The notes beneath the pieces are model-generated. The model ran no database searches. It had not been told where the DNA came from and was given only the letters and a program-made list of their open reading frames with translations. 13,148 nt of DNA from Thermoplasmata archaeon (GTDB lineage: Archaea > Thermoplasmatota > Thermoplasmata > Thermoplasmatales > GCA-001856825): the NCBI GenBank assembly GCA_021792355.1, contig JAJYUV010000026.1:1-13148 (forward strand), read 5' to 3'. Of this stretch, positions 6,845 to 13,148 are shown in pieces (within the stretch, counting starts at the first letter, position 1; the number at the start of each line of letters is the position of its first letter). The translations under genes and the position numbers were made by a program.

Positions 6845-7396
6845 ATGCCAAAATTTCTAAGGACTGAAATCAAGGAAGTCATTTTGGTGAAGACCGATGT
6901 ACATAACGATGATAGAGGGTACTTTTTAGAGAGATTCAAGAAGACGGATTTCAAAGACAGTGGTGTTAGCGATGAGTACGTTCAACTGAACCATTCATTC
7001 TCGAAGAGAGGAGTGATCAGAGGTTTGCACTTTCAGAAGAGTCCTAAAGAACAAGGGAAGCTTGTAATGGTAGTTTCTGGAAGAATACTTGATGTGGCTG
7101 TCGATATTAGACCCACATCTTCCACCTTCAAGAGATGGGTATCTGTCGAATTATCAAGTGATAACGGCGTTTCCATTTGGGTTCCCCCCGGTTTTGCTCA
7201 CGGTTTTCTGGCGCTGGAGAATTCGAATGTCATATATCTGACCACCAAGGAATATTCTCCCTCATTGGACTGCGGAGTGAGATGGGATGACCCTGATTTG
7301 AAGGTAAATTGGCAAATCGAGTCTCCGATAATATCGCTTAAGGACAGGAAATTGAAATCCCTAAAGGAGCTGATTGATATAGGCGAGGTGGAATAA
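6845..7396 (+). CDS. rmlC: dTDP-4-dehydrorhamnose 3,5-epimerase
   Basis: The cupin-fold enzyme epimerises C3 and C5 of dTDP-4-dehydro-6-deoxyglucose. DDRGYFLE lies at 22-29. RGVIRGLHFQ (55-64) contains the catalytic base H62, and K72 follows in QGKLV. VDIRPTSSTF (86-95) and PPGFAHGFL (114-122) are core family motifs, and YLTTKEY (131-137) supplies the catalytic tyrosine region. WDDPDLKVNW at the end is also characteristic. The length of 183 residues is normal. The stop codon TAA shares its last base with the rmlB ATG. Confidence 0.95.
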   Translation: MPKFLRTEIKEVILVKTDVHNDDRGYFLERFKKTDFKDSGVSDEYVQLNHSFSKRGVIRGLHFQKSPKEQGKLVMVVSGRILDVAVDIRPTSSTFKRWVSVELSSDNGVSIWVPPGFAHGFLALENSNVIYLTTKEYSPSLDCGVRWDDPDLKVNWQIESPIISLKDRKLKSLKELIDIGEVE

Positions 7397-8370
7397 TGTC
7401 TAGATTGCTGGTAACTGGAGGATACGGATTTATTGGGTCGAATTTTGTGAACTACTGGCTAAGAAACAATCCAGAAGATTACGTGGTAAACTTAGACAAA
7501 ATGACTTATGCGGCTGATGAAAACTATGTAGAAGCGTCTCTCAAGAAGAAGAACTACAGTTTTGTCAGGGGGGACATAGCGGACCGGGAGCTTGTAATGT
7601 CCGTAACTAATGAGGTAGATACTGTGATAAACTTCGCTGCCGAATCTCACGTCGACAACGCCATAAACGAGCCGTCTACTTTTTTGAGATCGAATTATTG
7701 GGGAGTCTTCAATCTCTTGGAGGCCTCAAGGAAACGAGATCTGAGATTTCATCAGATATCAACGGACGAAGTGTACGGTAGTCTTTCGCTAGATTCGAAT
7801 GACAAATTTGACGACAATTCGCGTTACAACCCGAAAAATCCTTACTCGGCTACCAAAGCGGCCGCAGATATGTTAGTCAGGGCTTACTTTAATACTTATG
7901 GAGTTAGAGCTACCATTTCTAACTGCAGTAACAATTTCGGTCCTCACCAGCATCCGGAGAAATTGATACCTAAGACGATACTGAATGCTAAACTTAACAG
8001 AAAGATTCCACTATATGGAGACGGAAGACAGATTAGAGACTGGATTTTTGTAGATGACCACGTAAGGGGCATAGAAGTGATACTTAAGAGGGGGAAAGTA
8101 GGCGAGAGCTACCTGATAAGTACGGACAACCAGAGAAGAAACATTGAGGTCGTGAGTGAAATCCTGAGGCTCCTAAAGAAGGACAAGAATCTCATCGAGT
8201 TTGTGTCTGATAGACCTGGCCACGATGTCAGATATGCCCTGGATTCAAGCAAGCTTAAGTCAATCGGATGGTCACCACTTAACGATTTCGAGAATTCCCT
8301 AGACTTGACAGTCAAACATTACTTAAAAGAGTTTGAATCTTATTCGAAGAAGGATGCAGTAAAAAGATGA
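7396..8370 (+). CDS. rmlB: dTDP-glucose 4,6-dehydratase
   Basis: This NAD-dependent extended SDR enzyme converts dTDP-glucose to dTDP-4-dehydro-6-deoxyglucose. The Rossmann motif TGGYGFIGS spans 7-15. FAAESHVD (80-87) is diagnostic for the family. STDEVYG (122-128) carries the T-D-E catalytic residues and YSATK the Y150/K154 pair. RDWIFVDDH and the RPGHDVRYALDSSK segment near the C-terminus confirm the assignment. The 324 residues are typical. A strong Shine-Dalgarno sequence GAGGTGG lies 4 nt before the ATG, inside the end of rmlC, with a one-base overlap of the two genes. With rmlA, rmlD and rmlC it completes the pathway. Confidence 0.96.
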   Translation: MSRLLVTGGYGFIGSNFVNYWLRNNPEDYVVNLDKMTYAADENYVEASLKKKNYSFVRGDIADRELVMSVTNEVDTVINFAAESHVDNAINEPSTFLRSNYWGVFNLLEASRKRDLRFHQISTDEVYGSLSLDSNDKFDDNSRYNPKNPYSATKAAADMLVRAYFNTYGVRATISNCSNNFGPHQHPEKLIPKTILNAKLNRKIPLYGDGRQIRDWIFVDDHVRGIEVILKRGKVGESYLISTDNQRRNIEVVSEILRLLKKDKNLIEFVSDRPGHDVRYALDSSKLKSIGWSPLNDFENSLDLTVKHYLKEFESYSKKDAVKR

Positions 8371-9302
8371 CGATAGGTGCTTTGTATACTGGTGGCTATG
8401 GAAAGAGATTGCAGTCTGTCGCGGGAGATGTCCCAAAGACGCTCCTTCCTCTGAAGGACGATTACCTGATACTAGACAGGCAACTACTTGATTTCAAATA
8501 CGCCGGAATAAATGACGTGTACCTACTGTCCGGCTATAAGGGCGGACTGATAGAAAGGAGGTATGGTCAGGAATGGAACGGGATTAAAATCACTCACCTT
8601 AGAGAGGAACAACCAATGGGGACTCTTTGGGCTCTCAGAAACTTGTATTCACACACCAATTCTGACGTCATACTGAGAAATGGAGACACGATCTGTGACC
8701 TAGATTTAAGAGAGTTTCTCTCTTTTTCTTTGAGTCATAGGAGCTTAATGACCTTGGTTGTGGCTAAAATGGTTAGCCCATATGGAATAGTATCAATTCG
8801 CAATGGATATGTTTCCAAGTTCATAGAAAAACCAGTCCTCAATCATTACATAAATGTAGGTTACTACCATCTGAAACCTGGAGTCAGGGACTATCTGAAG
8901 AGACGGTACACGGGGGGAGAAGTCGAAAGGACGCTGTTCGAATCCCTTTTGGCGGACCACAATATAAGGTCTCTAAAGTACGGAGGGTATTGGAAGGCGG
9001 TAGACAGCTTGAAGGACTACGAAGAGATTAGGAAAGACTATGTGACCCGTGAAGACTACGATTTCGGTCACGTCGCCGTGCACGGAAAGATCCAGGAATG
9101 CAGCTCGCATGAAAACCGCACTATTGTCATAAAAGGAAAAGGCAGGCTGACGCTAATCGACGGAAAAATCAGGGTAGGTGAAGTCGTTGTCCCCGAGGGT
9201 GGTATGAGAAGCATTAACGGAACAACTAAGGTTCAATCTGCGAAGGAGTCGAGATTTACCCTGAGTGGTAATCTGAAAATAATCAAATCTTCCTGGAAAT
9301 AG
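8367..9302 (+). CDS. HddC-like sugar-1-phosphate nucleotidyltransferase with C-terminal extension
   Basis: The first 225 or so residues form a nucleotidyltransferase domain that should join a sugar-1-phosphate to a nucleotide. The loop reads GGYGKRL (9-15) in place of the common GGxGTRL. SVAGDVPKTLLPL resembles heptose-1-phosphate guanylyltransferase (HddC) and has K24. GT lies at 85-86, LRNGDTICDLD holds metal ligand D107, EKP lies at 154-156 and YWKAVDSLKDYEEI (208-221) contains D213. HddC enzymes are normally about 220-230 residues, but this one has 311. The last 85 residues, from about 227, are rich in predicted beta strands (TIVIKGKGRLTLIDGKIRV) and unassigned. The ATG overlaps the rmlB stop by four bases (ATGA). 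With gmhA and hddA next door, GDP-heptose formation is the likeliest role, but other nucleotide or sugar specificity is possible. Confidence 0.8.
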   Translation: MTIGALYTGGYGKRLQSVAGDVPKTLLPLKDDYLILDRQLLDFKYAGINDVYLLSGYKGGLIERRYGQEWNGIKITHLREEQPMGTLWALRNLYSHTNSDVILRNGDTICDLDLREFLSFSLSHRSLMTLVVAKMVSPYGIVSIRNGYVSKFIEKPVLNHYINVGYYHLKPGVRDYLKRRYTGGEVERTLFESLLADHNIRSLKYGGYWKAVDSLKDYEEIRKDYVTREDYDFGHVAVHGKIQECSSHENRTIVIKGKGRLTLIDGKIRVGEVVVPEGGMRSINGTTKVQSAKESRFTLSGNLKIIKSSWK

Positions 9303-9340
9303 AGGATGAGCCTAGCAGGTGTACCCGTTTAAGCATCCTC
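9302..9340. terminator. Possible bidirectional hairpin between convergent hddC-like and gmhA genes
   Basis: GAGGATG (9302-9308) and CATCCTC (9334-9340) are perfect inverted arms with a 25-nt loop, filling the 43-bp gap between convergent genes. A T-rich tract is lacking, so the terminator role rests on location. Confidence 0.3.
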
Positions 9341-9345
9341 GATAA

Positions 9346-9915
9346 CTACGGAACCAGTAATTTGTCAAGCACGTAGCAGATCATATGGATGATCGTTATG
9401 TGGACTTCCTGAATTATTGGAGTACTCTCTGAGTTTACCCTGATGCACTTCTCGGCGACTTGCTTGACCTTTCCACCCTCTTTACCGGTAAGAGCGAGCG
9501 TAAAGGCTCCTTTCTCCTTCGCCTTCTCTAGACCCTGTACCACGTTGCTGGAATTACCGGAAGTGCTGATACCGACTACAAAATCTCTTGAAGTGCAGAG
9601 ACCTTCGACCTGTCTTGAGAATATTGATGAGTAATCGTAGTCATTTCCGATTGCAGTGATGGAGGAAGTGTTAGTAGTCAGTGCTATCGCTGGAAGTGAT
9701 TTTCGTTCAGCCAAAAACCTGCCGGATAGTTCCGCTGCAAAATGTTGCGCATCTGCGGCAGATCCTCCATTTCCGAATGTTATCAACTTTCCACCAGAGT
9801 TCAGTTTTCCCTGGAGAATTTTTGCAATCTCAATTATGTCATCTTTATTTATCGATTTTCTTGCCTCGATTCCACTTTGTATGTAAGTGTCCAGATACTT
9901 TTTATCATTCTCCAA
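9346..9915 (-). CDS. gmhA: Phosphoheptose (sedoheptulose-7-phosphate) isomerase
   Basis: This SIS-domain enzyme converts sedoheptulose-7-phosphate to D-glycero-D-manno-heptose-7-phosphate, the first committed step to activated heptose. FGNGGSAADAQHFAAELSGR (47-66) is the hallmark and includes metal ligands H58 and E62. ALTTNTSSITAIGND follows, and GISTSGNSSNVVQGLEKAK is the SIS phosphate-binding segment. Q169 and H177 in IIQEVHITIIH have the spacing of the remaining zinc ligands. The length of 189 residues is normal. The start is TTG at 9915, overlapping the end of hddA by 11 nt, with GGGTGAT ending 5 nt before it as a Shine-Dalgarno sequence. It is therefore the second gene of an hddA-gmhA operon. 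All catalytic residues appear intact. Confidence 0.95.
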   Translation of the reverse strand: MENDKKYLDTYIQSGIEARKSINKDDIIEIAKILQGKLNSGGKLITFGNGGSAADAQHFAAELSGRFLAERKSLPAIALTTNTSSITAIGNDYDYSSIFSRQVEGLCTSRDFVVGISTSGNSSNVVQGLEKAKEKGAFTLALTGKEGGKVKQVAEKCIRVNSESTPIIQEVHITIIHMICYVLDKLLVP

Positions 9916-10891
9916 CGAATATCACCCTACTTCCTGAATGAGTAAATTTGAAGTTTGTCCTTTCGAGCCCCAATGCCTTTATTATTGGTCCGTGTCTTTC
10001 TGGTTCAGCAATCACCAGCATGAACCCACCACCTCCAGCGCCAACGATCTTACCCCCCATTGCTCCAAGCTCTATCGCCTTTTGATACATCTTGTCTATC
10101 CAATCATCGCTTATCTTGTTTGACAACTTCCGTTTAAGGGACCAGTTCTCATGGACCAATCTTCCGAGCGATTCTACATCCCCGTCGTTAATTGCCTTGA
10201 AGGTCGGACCCGTAAGGGCCTTCATTTCATCGTACGCCTCCATGTTCGTTCCGGAATTGACAATCTGATCCTTGTGTATCCCTGAAGAGCTCCTCCCTTT
10301 GCCTGTATAGAGGAGCAAAAGAGAGTCTTCAATTCTGTTTATGTGATCTATGTGAGACGTGATTGGCATCAAATTTACGCTGCCATTACTGAAAAATTTC
10401 ATCAGGTTCAGATTACCATACGCGGCAGCATATTGGTCTTGTTTTCCTCCTGGTTCTTTGAGGATCTCACGCTCGATTGACACTGCCTCTCTTGCAAGGG
10501 TTTCTGAATCGACTAACTCTCCTTTGTAGCTGTGTAGAGCGTGAAGAAGGCTCACCAAGAATGTGCTGCTTGATCCTAATCCTGTTCCGTTGGAGGGTAT
10601 ATCGGATATGCTTACAATCTCTATGCCTTTTGTCAGGTTGAGAAGCCTCAGGGCTTCACGAACAGTCGGATGCTGTAGCTGATCAATTTCCTCTACGATT
10701 TCAGTTTTGGAATAGCTCACTCTTATCTTGTCGTCAAATTTCTTGTTAACCGTCACGTAGATGTACTTGTTAATGGCAGCCGAAACGACCGCTCCGAAAT
10801 CTCTATTTTCGTAGTAAAATGGGAGATCAGTTCCACCCCCGACAAACGTGATTCTCAAAGGAGCTTTTGTCATGACCATTCGTTCTAGCAT
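9905..10891 (-). CDS. hddA: D-glycero-D-manno-heptose 7-phosphate kinase, GHMP family
   Basis: The kinase phosphorylates heptose-7-phosphate at C1 to give heptose-1,7-bisphosphate. TKAPLRITFVGGGTDLP (8-24) is the substrate-binding opening seen in HddA proteins. GTGLGSSS (102-109) is the GHMP ATP-binding loop. GGKQDQYAAAYG (148-159) holds the catalytic aspartate region, and GAGGGGF (284-290) is the third GHMP motif. The 328-residue length is usual. The ATG at 10891 is favoured by a TATA-like box about 27 nt upstream; in-frame ATGs at 10879 and 10873 also precede the conserved region and cannot be excluded. The product of GmhA is its substrate. Related kinases act on other sugars such as fucose, but the gmhA neighbour makes heptose most likely. 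Confidence 0.92.
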   Translation of the reverse strand: MLERMVMTKAPLRITFVGGGTDLPFYYENRDFGAVVSAAINKYIYVTVNKKFDDKIRVSYSKTEIVEEIDQLQHPTVREALRLLNLTKGIEIVSISDIPSNGTGLGSSSTFLVSLLHALHSYKGELVDSETLAREAVSIEREILKEPGGKQDQYAAAYGNLNLMKFFSNGSVNLMPITSHIDHINRIEDSLLLLYTGKGRSSSGIHKDQIVNSGTNMEAYDEMKALTGPTFKAINDGDVESLGRLVHENWSLKRKLSNKISDDWIDKMYQKAIELGAMGGKIVGAGGGGFMLVIAEPERHGPIIKALGLERTNFKFTHSGSRVIFVGE

Positions 10892-10914
10892 TGGTGCTTA
10901 ATGATGTATGGTTG

Positions 10915-10922
10915 GTTAATAA
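10915..10922 (-). promoter_or_regulatory. TATA-like box of the hddA-gmhA operon
   Basis: Minus-strand TTATTAAC is centred about 27 nt before the ATG at 10891. It is a weaker match than the rmlA box. Confidence 0.4.
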
Positions 10923-11130
10923 CGATTTCCAATTACTATCTGGTTGGCCTACAGAGTGGCTTTCGATCACTATGAAATCAGGCTTTGCCCAGTTATTTCG
11001 TCTCAAGATGTTCTGATAGTAGCAATTGTTCCGACATGAACCCATTATTATGGCTTCTCTAACCTAACACATTTGATAGTTTCACATTTGTCCAAAATAA
11101 AAATCTTCTAGCAATATTGAAATTTCATTT
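10923..11130. other. Gene-poor spacer upstream of hddA
   Basis: I see no convincing gene here. A minus-strand open stretch from 11045 continues out of frame into hddA and has no family motif. The segment 11080-11148 is AT-rich and contains two copies of AATTGAC 13 bp apart (11132 and 11145) just before the propeller remnant. Confidence 0.4.
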
Positions 11131-11657
11131 GAATTGACTTAATCAATTGACGTGAGCAACAGTAAATACAATGTCGCATATGACTCCGCGAACGGGAATA
11201 TGTACGTCGTTAACAACCATTCCAGCGACCTTTCGGTCATAACTTCATCTATGTGTAGCTATGTAAGGACAATTTTTATGAGGAGTAATGCGCAAATATA
11301 GCTTACGACCCATCCAATGGTAAACTGTATGCCACCCAATGCAGCGCAAACGAGGGAGCAGTTATGCGCACAGGCATGAACCAATTGATCGCAAGCATCA
11401 AGGTCTGAACTGTATCATTCGTGCCCGTAGTTGATGCTTCCAACGGATATGTTTACGTCAGCAATTTCAGATCAAATATCGTTTCAGTGATTGATTCTAT
11501 AGATGTTGACCAGGGTGCAAACATTTGCTCAGATAGCCTCTCTGTGATTGGTACAGAAAACAACTCAGTGATAGTCGCTATCAGTGTTAACAGTTATCAA
11601 GGAGGGATCGCCCATGATTCTGCAAACAACTGCATCCAGAGAATACAGACGTGGTGA
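11131..11657 (+). pseudogene. Broken YVTN-type beta-propeller protein
   Basis: Several propeller repeats are readable but not in one frame. Segment 1 (11152-11301) contains YNVAYDSANGNMYVVNNHSS followed by DLSVI, then stops at TAG 11299-11301. The reading continues one frame over with ANIAYDPSNGKLYATQ from 11292, so a frameshift lies near 11290. That frame meets TGA at 11406-11408 and resumes in frame with VDASNGYVYVSNFRSNIVSV from about 11427. A last half-repeat SYQGGIAHDSANN ends at TGA 11655. The motif set AYDSANGxxYVxNxxSxxxSVI is that of the YVTN family, usually secreted proteins with many repeats in archaea. No signal peptide or N-terminal part is found. It is best read as a decayed remnant with one frameshift, one nonsense codon and a missing front. 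Ordinary coding use with an alternative code is unlikely because TGA ends other genes here. Confidence 0.75.
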
Positions 11658-11947
11658 GAGCATGGACATTGACAATTTGGGCGGCGGGATAAAGACGCTC
11701 TATTAGAATACGAGAGTTCTGAGGAGCTCAACTTTATCAAATATATGCAGGGACAACTATGTTGAAGAATGCTAAGAGAGGACGTTTATCTACAAGCGTG
11801 CTTTTATAAGTCTTCTTTTTAGAGGTTCCACTTTAAGGATTATAAGGACTGTTAAAACCTGTAAGAAGGGATTGGTATTCATGATATCATCCAAGAGAAT
11901 ATAATACAGGAATAATCGGGTAAACGCGAGAATAGCCTAAACTCGAA
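11658..11947. other. Gene-poor spacer between propeller remnant and surface protein B
   Basis: No convincing ORF, tRNA or element end is seen. It contains two plus-strand TATA-like sequences, CTTTTATAAG near 11803 and GGATTATAAGG near 11836, with no ORF at the right distance. A 10-bp palindrome ATGATATCAT lies at 11881-11890. It may be decayed sequence or hold an unannotated short RNA. Confidence 0.4.
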
Positions 11948-12820
11948 TTAAGAATTTCTATCTCCTACGTTGCTCATTCTCTTTCCGATGACTATTCCAA
12001 CCACCAGCGAAACGATTGCAACTGCTGCAACCATCACAGAAATAACGACTACTGTAAGCAAACCTCCGAGATAAGATGTACCGGTCTGAGAGTTACCTGG
12101 GGGGGTTCCTGGTACAAATAGAAATGCGCCAATCAGGTCAGCTGTGAGACTTGCGTTCTGGGTAGAATTAATAGAGGTTAGTTCGCTGGCCGTGTAGGTG
12201 CCTCTTGGCAAGTACGAGTGTGCAATGGCTATGGGCATGAAACCTGAAGATATCCATCCCGTTGAATTGATGTTTGAAGCATCCAGTACCAGTCCGGGAA
12301 TACCCGCTATGTGGATGTATGATTCACTACCGGCAATAGCATATAACACCACAAGTTCGTTTGGCGACGTGACGTTGAAACTCACGGAAGCTGCTCTTGC
12401 ATCATTAGATTGGTTATATCCAAAAAAGTACGAATACGATTTGAATCCGGTTATACCCACTCCAGAGACCGTGTTGTGTCCAGTGGCAGTGCTGAAACTG
12501 TTAGTATCGTTGGTAGTTGCTGCAAGGGATGCCACAATCATCCCTCCGGTGTTAAAAGCTACTGTCAGCTGACCATACTGGAAAGCGCTTGAACCCACTT
12601 CTCCACCCGTATTGTAGCCGTACAGGTACAGTTCCGAACCAGCCGGCATTTGGATAGAGGTTTGCTGTGGGTAAACGGTCGCGTTCTCCACTTCAGCTGA
12701 AACAGTAGCATGCACGATTGATCCTCCCGGGAATGACAGCGTCGTGAGAAGAATCGCTGCAAGAACAAACCCCGTCAAGAAAAGCACGAATCGATTCTTT
12801 TTCTTGACGCCATTGTCCAT
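11948..12820 (-). CDS. Secreted, sequon-rich, C-terminally anchored surface protein (paralog B)
   Basis: This 290-residue protein is a paralog of the one at 2821-3705, of the same length and architecture; I do not recognise a named family. The N-terminus MDNGVKKKNRF is basic and followed by a hydrophobic helix to about residue 36, a signal peptide. The extracellular part shares YPQQ, LYLYGYN, AATTN, GVGITGF, DASNINSTGW, HSYL and LTADLIGAFLFVPGTPP with A. The C-terminal helix VVVISVMVAAVAIVSLVVGIV ends in GKRMSNVGDRN, a membrane anchor. Seven sequons (NAT, NDT, NQS, NVT, NST twice, NAS) suggest heavy N-glycosylation. The ATG at 12820 is chosen over an in-frame TTG at 12841 because a TATA box lies about 26 nt upstream of the ATG. 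The role is inferred as a surface glycoprotein. Confidence 0.82.
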   Translation of the reverse strand: MDNGVKKKNRFVLFLTGFVLAAILLTTLSFPGGSIVHATVSAEVENATVYPQQTSIQMPAGSELYLYGYNTGGEVGSSAFQYGQLTVAFNTGGMIVASLAATTNDTNSFSTATGHNTVSGVGITGFKSYSYFFGYNQSNDARAASVSFNVTSPNELVVLYAIAGSESYIHIAGIPGLVLDASNINSTGWISSGFMPIAIAHSYLPRGTYTASELTSINSTQNASLTADLIGAFLFVPGTPPGNSQTGTSYLGGLLTVVVISVMVAAVAIVSLVVGIVIGKRMSNVGDRNS

Positions 12821-12840
12821 AGACTTATAGTAAAAACTCA

Positions 12841-12852
12841 ATATATATTATT
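12841..12852 (-). promoter_or_regulatory. TATA box of surface protein B
   Basis: Minus-strand AATAATATATAT is centred about 26 nt before the ATG at 12820, so the mRNA is probably leaderless and the upstream in-frame TTG is inside the promoter. Confidence 0.55.
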
Positions 12853-12892
12853 TTCACCAACTTCTGTGAAATCTGTGGGTCAGTGATCTTAG

Positions 12893-12925
12893 ATTATCTG
12901 CGAACCCTGAGAATTTTCAGATAAT
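12893..12925. repeat. Inverted repeat with competing inner hairpin
   Basis: ATTATCTG (12893-12900) and CAGATAAT (12918-12925) are perfect 8-bp arms around a 17-nt loop. The near-palindrome CTGAGAATTTTCAG (12907-12920) overlaps the right arm, so two alternative hairpins are possible. It lies in the gap between surface protein B and the divergent ORF at 13070; function unknown. Confidence 0.4.
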
Positions 12926-13069
12926 TGCTTCTTTGAGGTTGAAATTAAGTCAATTTGTCACAGACCGAAAGTATAAATGCCTCACATAGAAAAATCCGAA
13001 AGAAACCGATTTTAGGTGCAAGGGGAAACTTAGGAAAAGCTTTTATTCTTATTATATATTGTCTGACTA

Positions 13070-13148
13070 ATGTCACACATACTACTGAAAGGGTGGCATA
13101 GATACAAGGAAAGGGGAAGCTATTCCTGGAAGTCCTCTCTCGTGGTTG
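13070..13148 (+). CDS. Unidentified ORF, N-terminal fragment cut by window edge
   Basis: An ATG at 13070 opens a frame that stays open for 26 codons to the window end. It reads MSHILLKGWHRYKERG then SYSWKSSLVV. The basic and aromatic opening running into a possibly hydrophobic stretch could be the cytoplasmic tail of a membrane protein, but too little is visible to assign a family. TATA-like sequences are present at about 13040-13047 (centred about 26 nt before the ATG) and at 13052-13060. It is divergent from surface protein B. Confidence 0.4.
   Translation, partial: MSHILLKGWHRYKERGSYSWKSSLVV

Noticed and set aside
10827..11045. Minus-strand frame upstream of and overlapping hddA, with a cysteine-containing start.
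   Set aside because: It runs out of frame through the start of hddA, has no family motif, and would conflict with the hddA promoter.
12198..12572. Plus-strand open frame of 124 codons opposite surface protein B.
   Set aside because: It lies entirely antisense to a well-supported gene with signal peptide, anchor and paralog; the composition explains the open frame.
1..13148. CRISPR arrays, insertion sequences, integrase attachment sites.
   Set aside because: No regularly spaced repeats, transposase motifs or paired terminal repeats were seen by eye on either strand.

Overview
The window looks archaeal, possibly from a Thermoplasmata-like euryarchaeon; the lineage is inferred, because no rRNA or other marker gene is present. 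Nearly every gene that opens a transcription unit has a TATA-like box centred about 23-27 nt before its start codon (often GTG or TTG) and no leader. Genes inside operons instead carry GGTGAT-type Shine-Dalgarno sequences. Arginine is mostly AGA/AGG. Secreted proteins have a signal peptide, many N-glycosylation sequons and a single C-terminal membrane anchor. A decayed YVTN-type beta-propeller gene is also present.

Layout, left to right. (1) 1-2590, minus strand: the truncated N-terminal part of an MFS-like transporter, an alkaline-phosphatase-superfamily hydrolase and a family 2 glycosyltransferase. (2) 2821-3705, plus: a sequon-rich anchored surface protein, here called paralog A. (3) 3814-4827, minus: a divergent GT-A-type glycosyltransferase. 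(4) 4919-9302, plus: a compact operon rmlA-rmlD-rmlC-rmlB followed by a four-base-overlapping HddC-like sugar-1-phosphate nucleotidyltransferase. (5) 9346-10891, minus: hddA and gmhA, overlapping. (6) 10892-11947: gene-poor, with a broken YVTN beta-propeller remnant at about 11131-11657. (7) 11948-12820, minus: paralog B of the surface protein. (8) 13070-end, plus: the start of an unidentified ORF.

This is a surface-glycan biosynthesis island. The four Rml enzymes form a complete route from glucose-1-phosphate to dTDP-L-rhamnose. GmhA, HddA and the HddC-like protein form a nucleotide-activated heptose route from sedoheptulose-7-phosphate, but no GmhB phosphatase is in the window. Two glycosyltransferases could consume these donors. 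The two sequon-rich surface proteins near the two ends are plausible, unproven, acceptors. The main points for follow-up are the rhamnose plus heptose pairing in an apparent archaeon, the paralogous surface-protein pair around it, the unusual C-terminal extension on the HddC-like enzyme, and a perfect 14-bp palindrome between a TATA box and a leaderless start.
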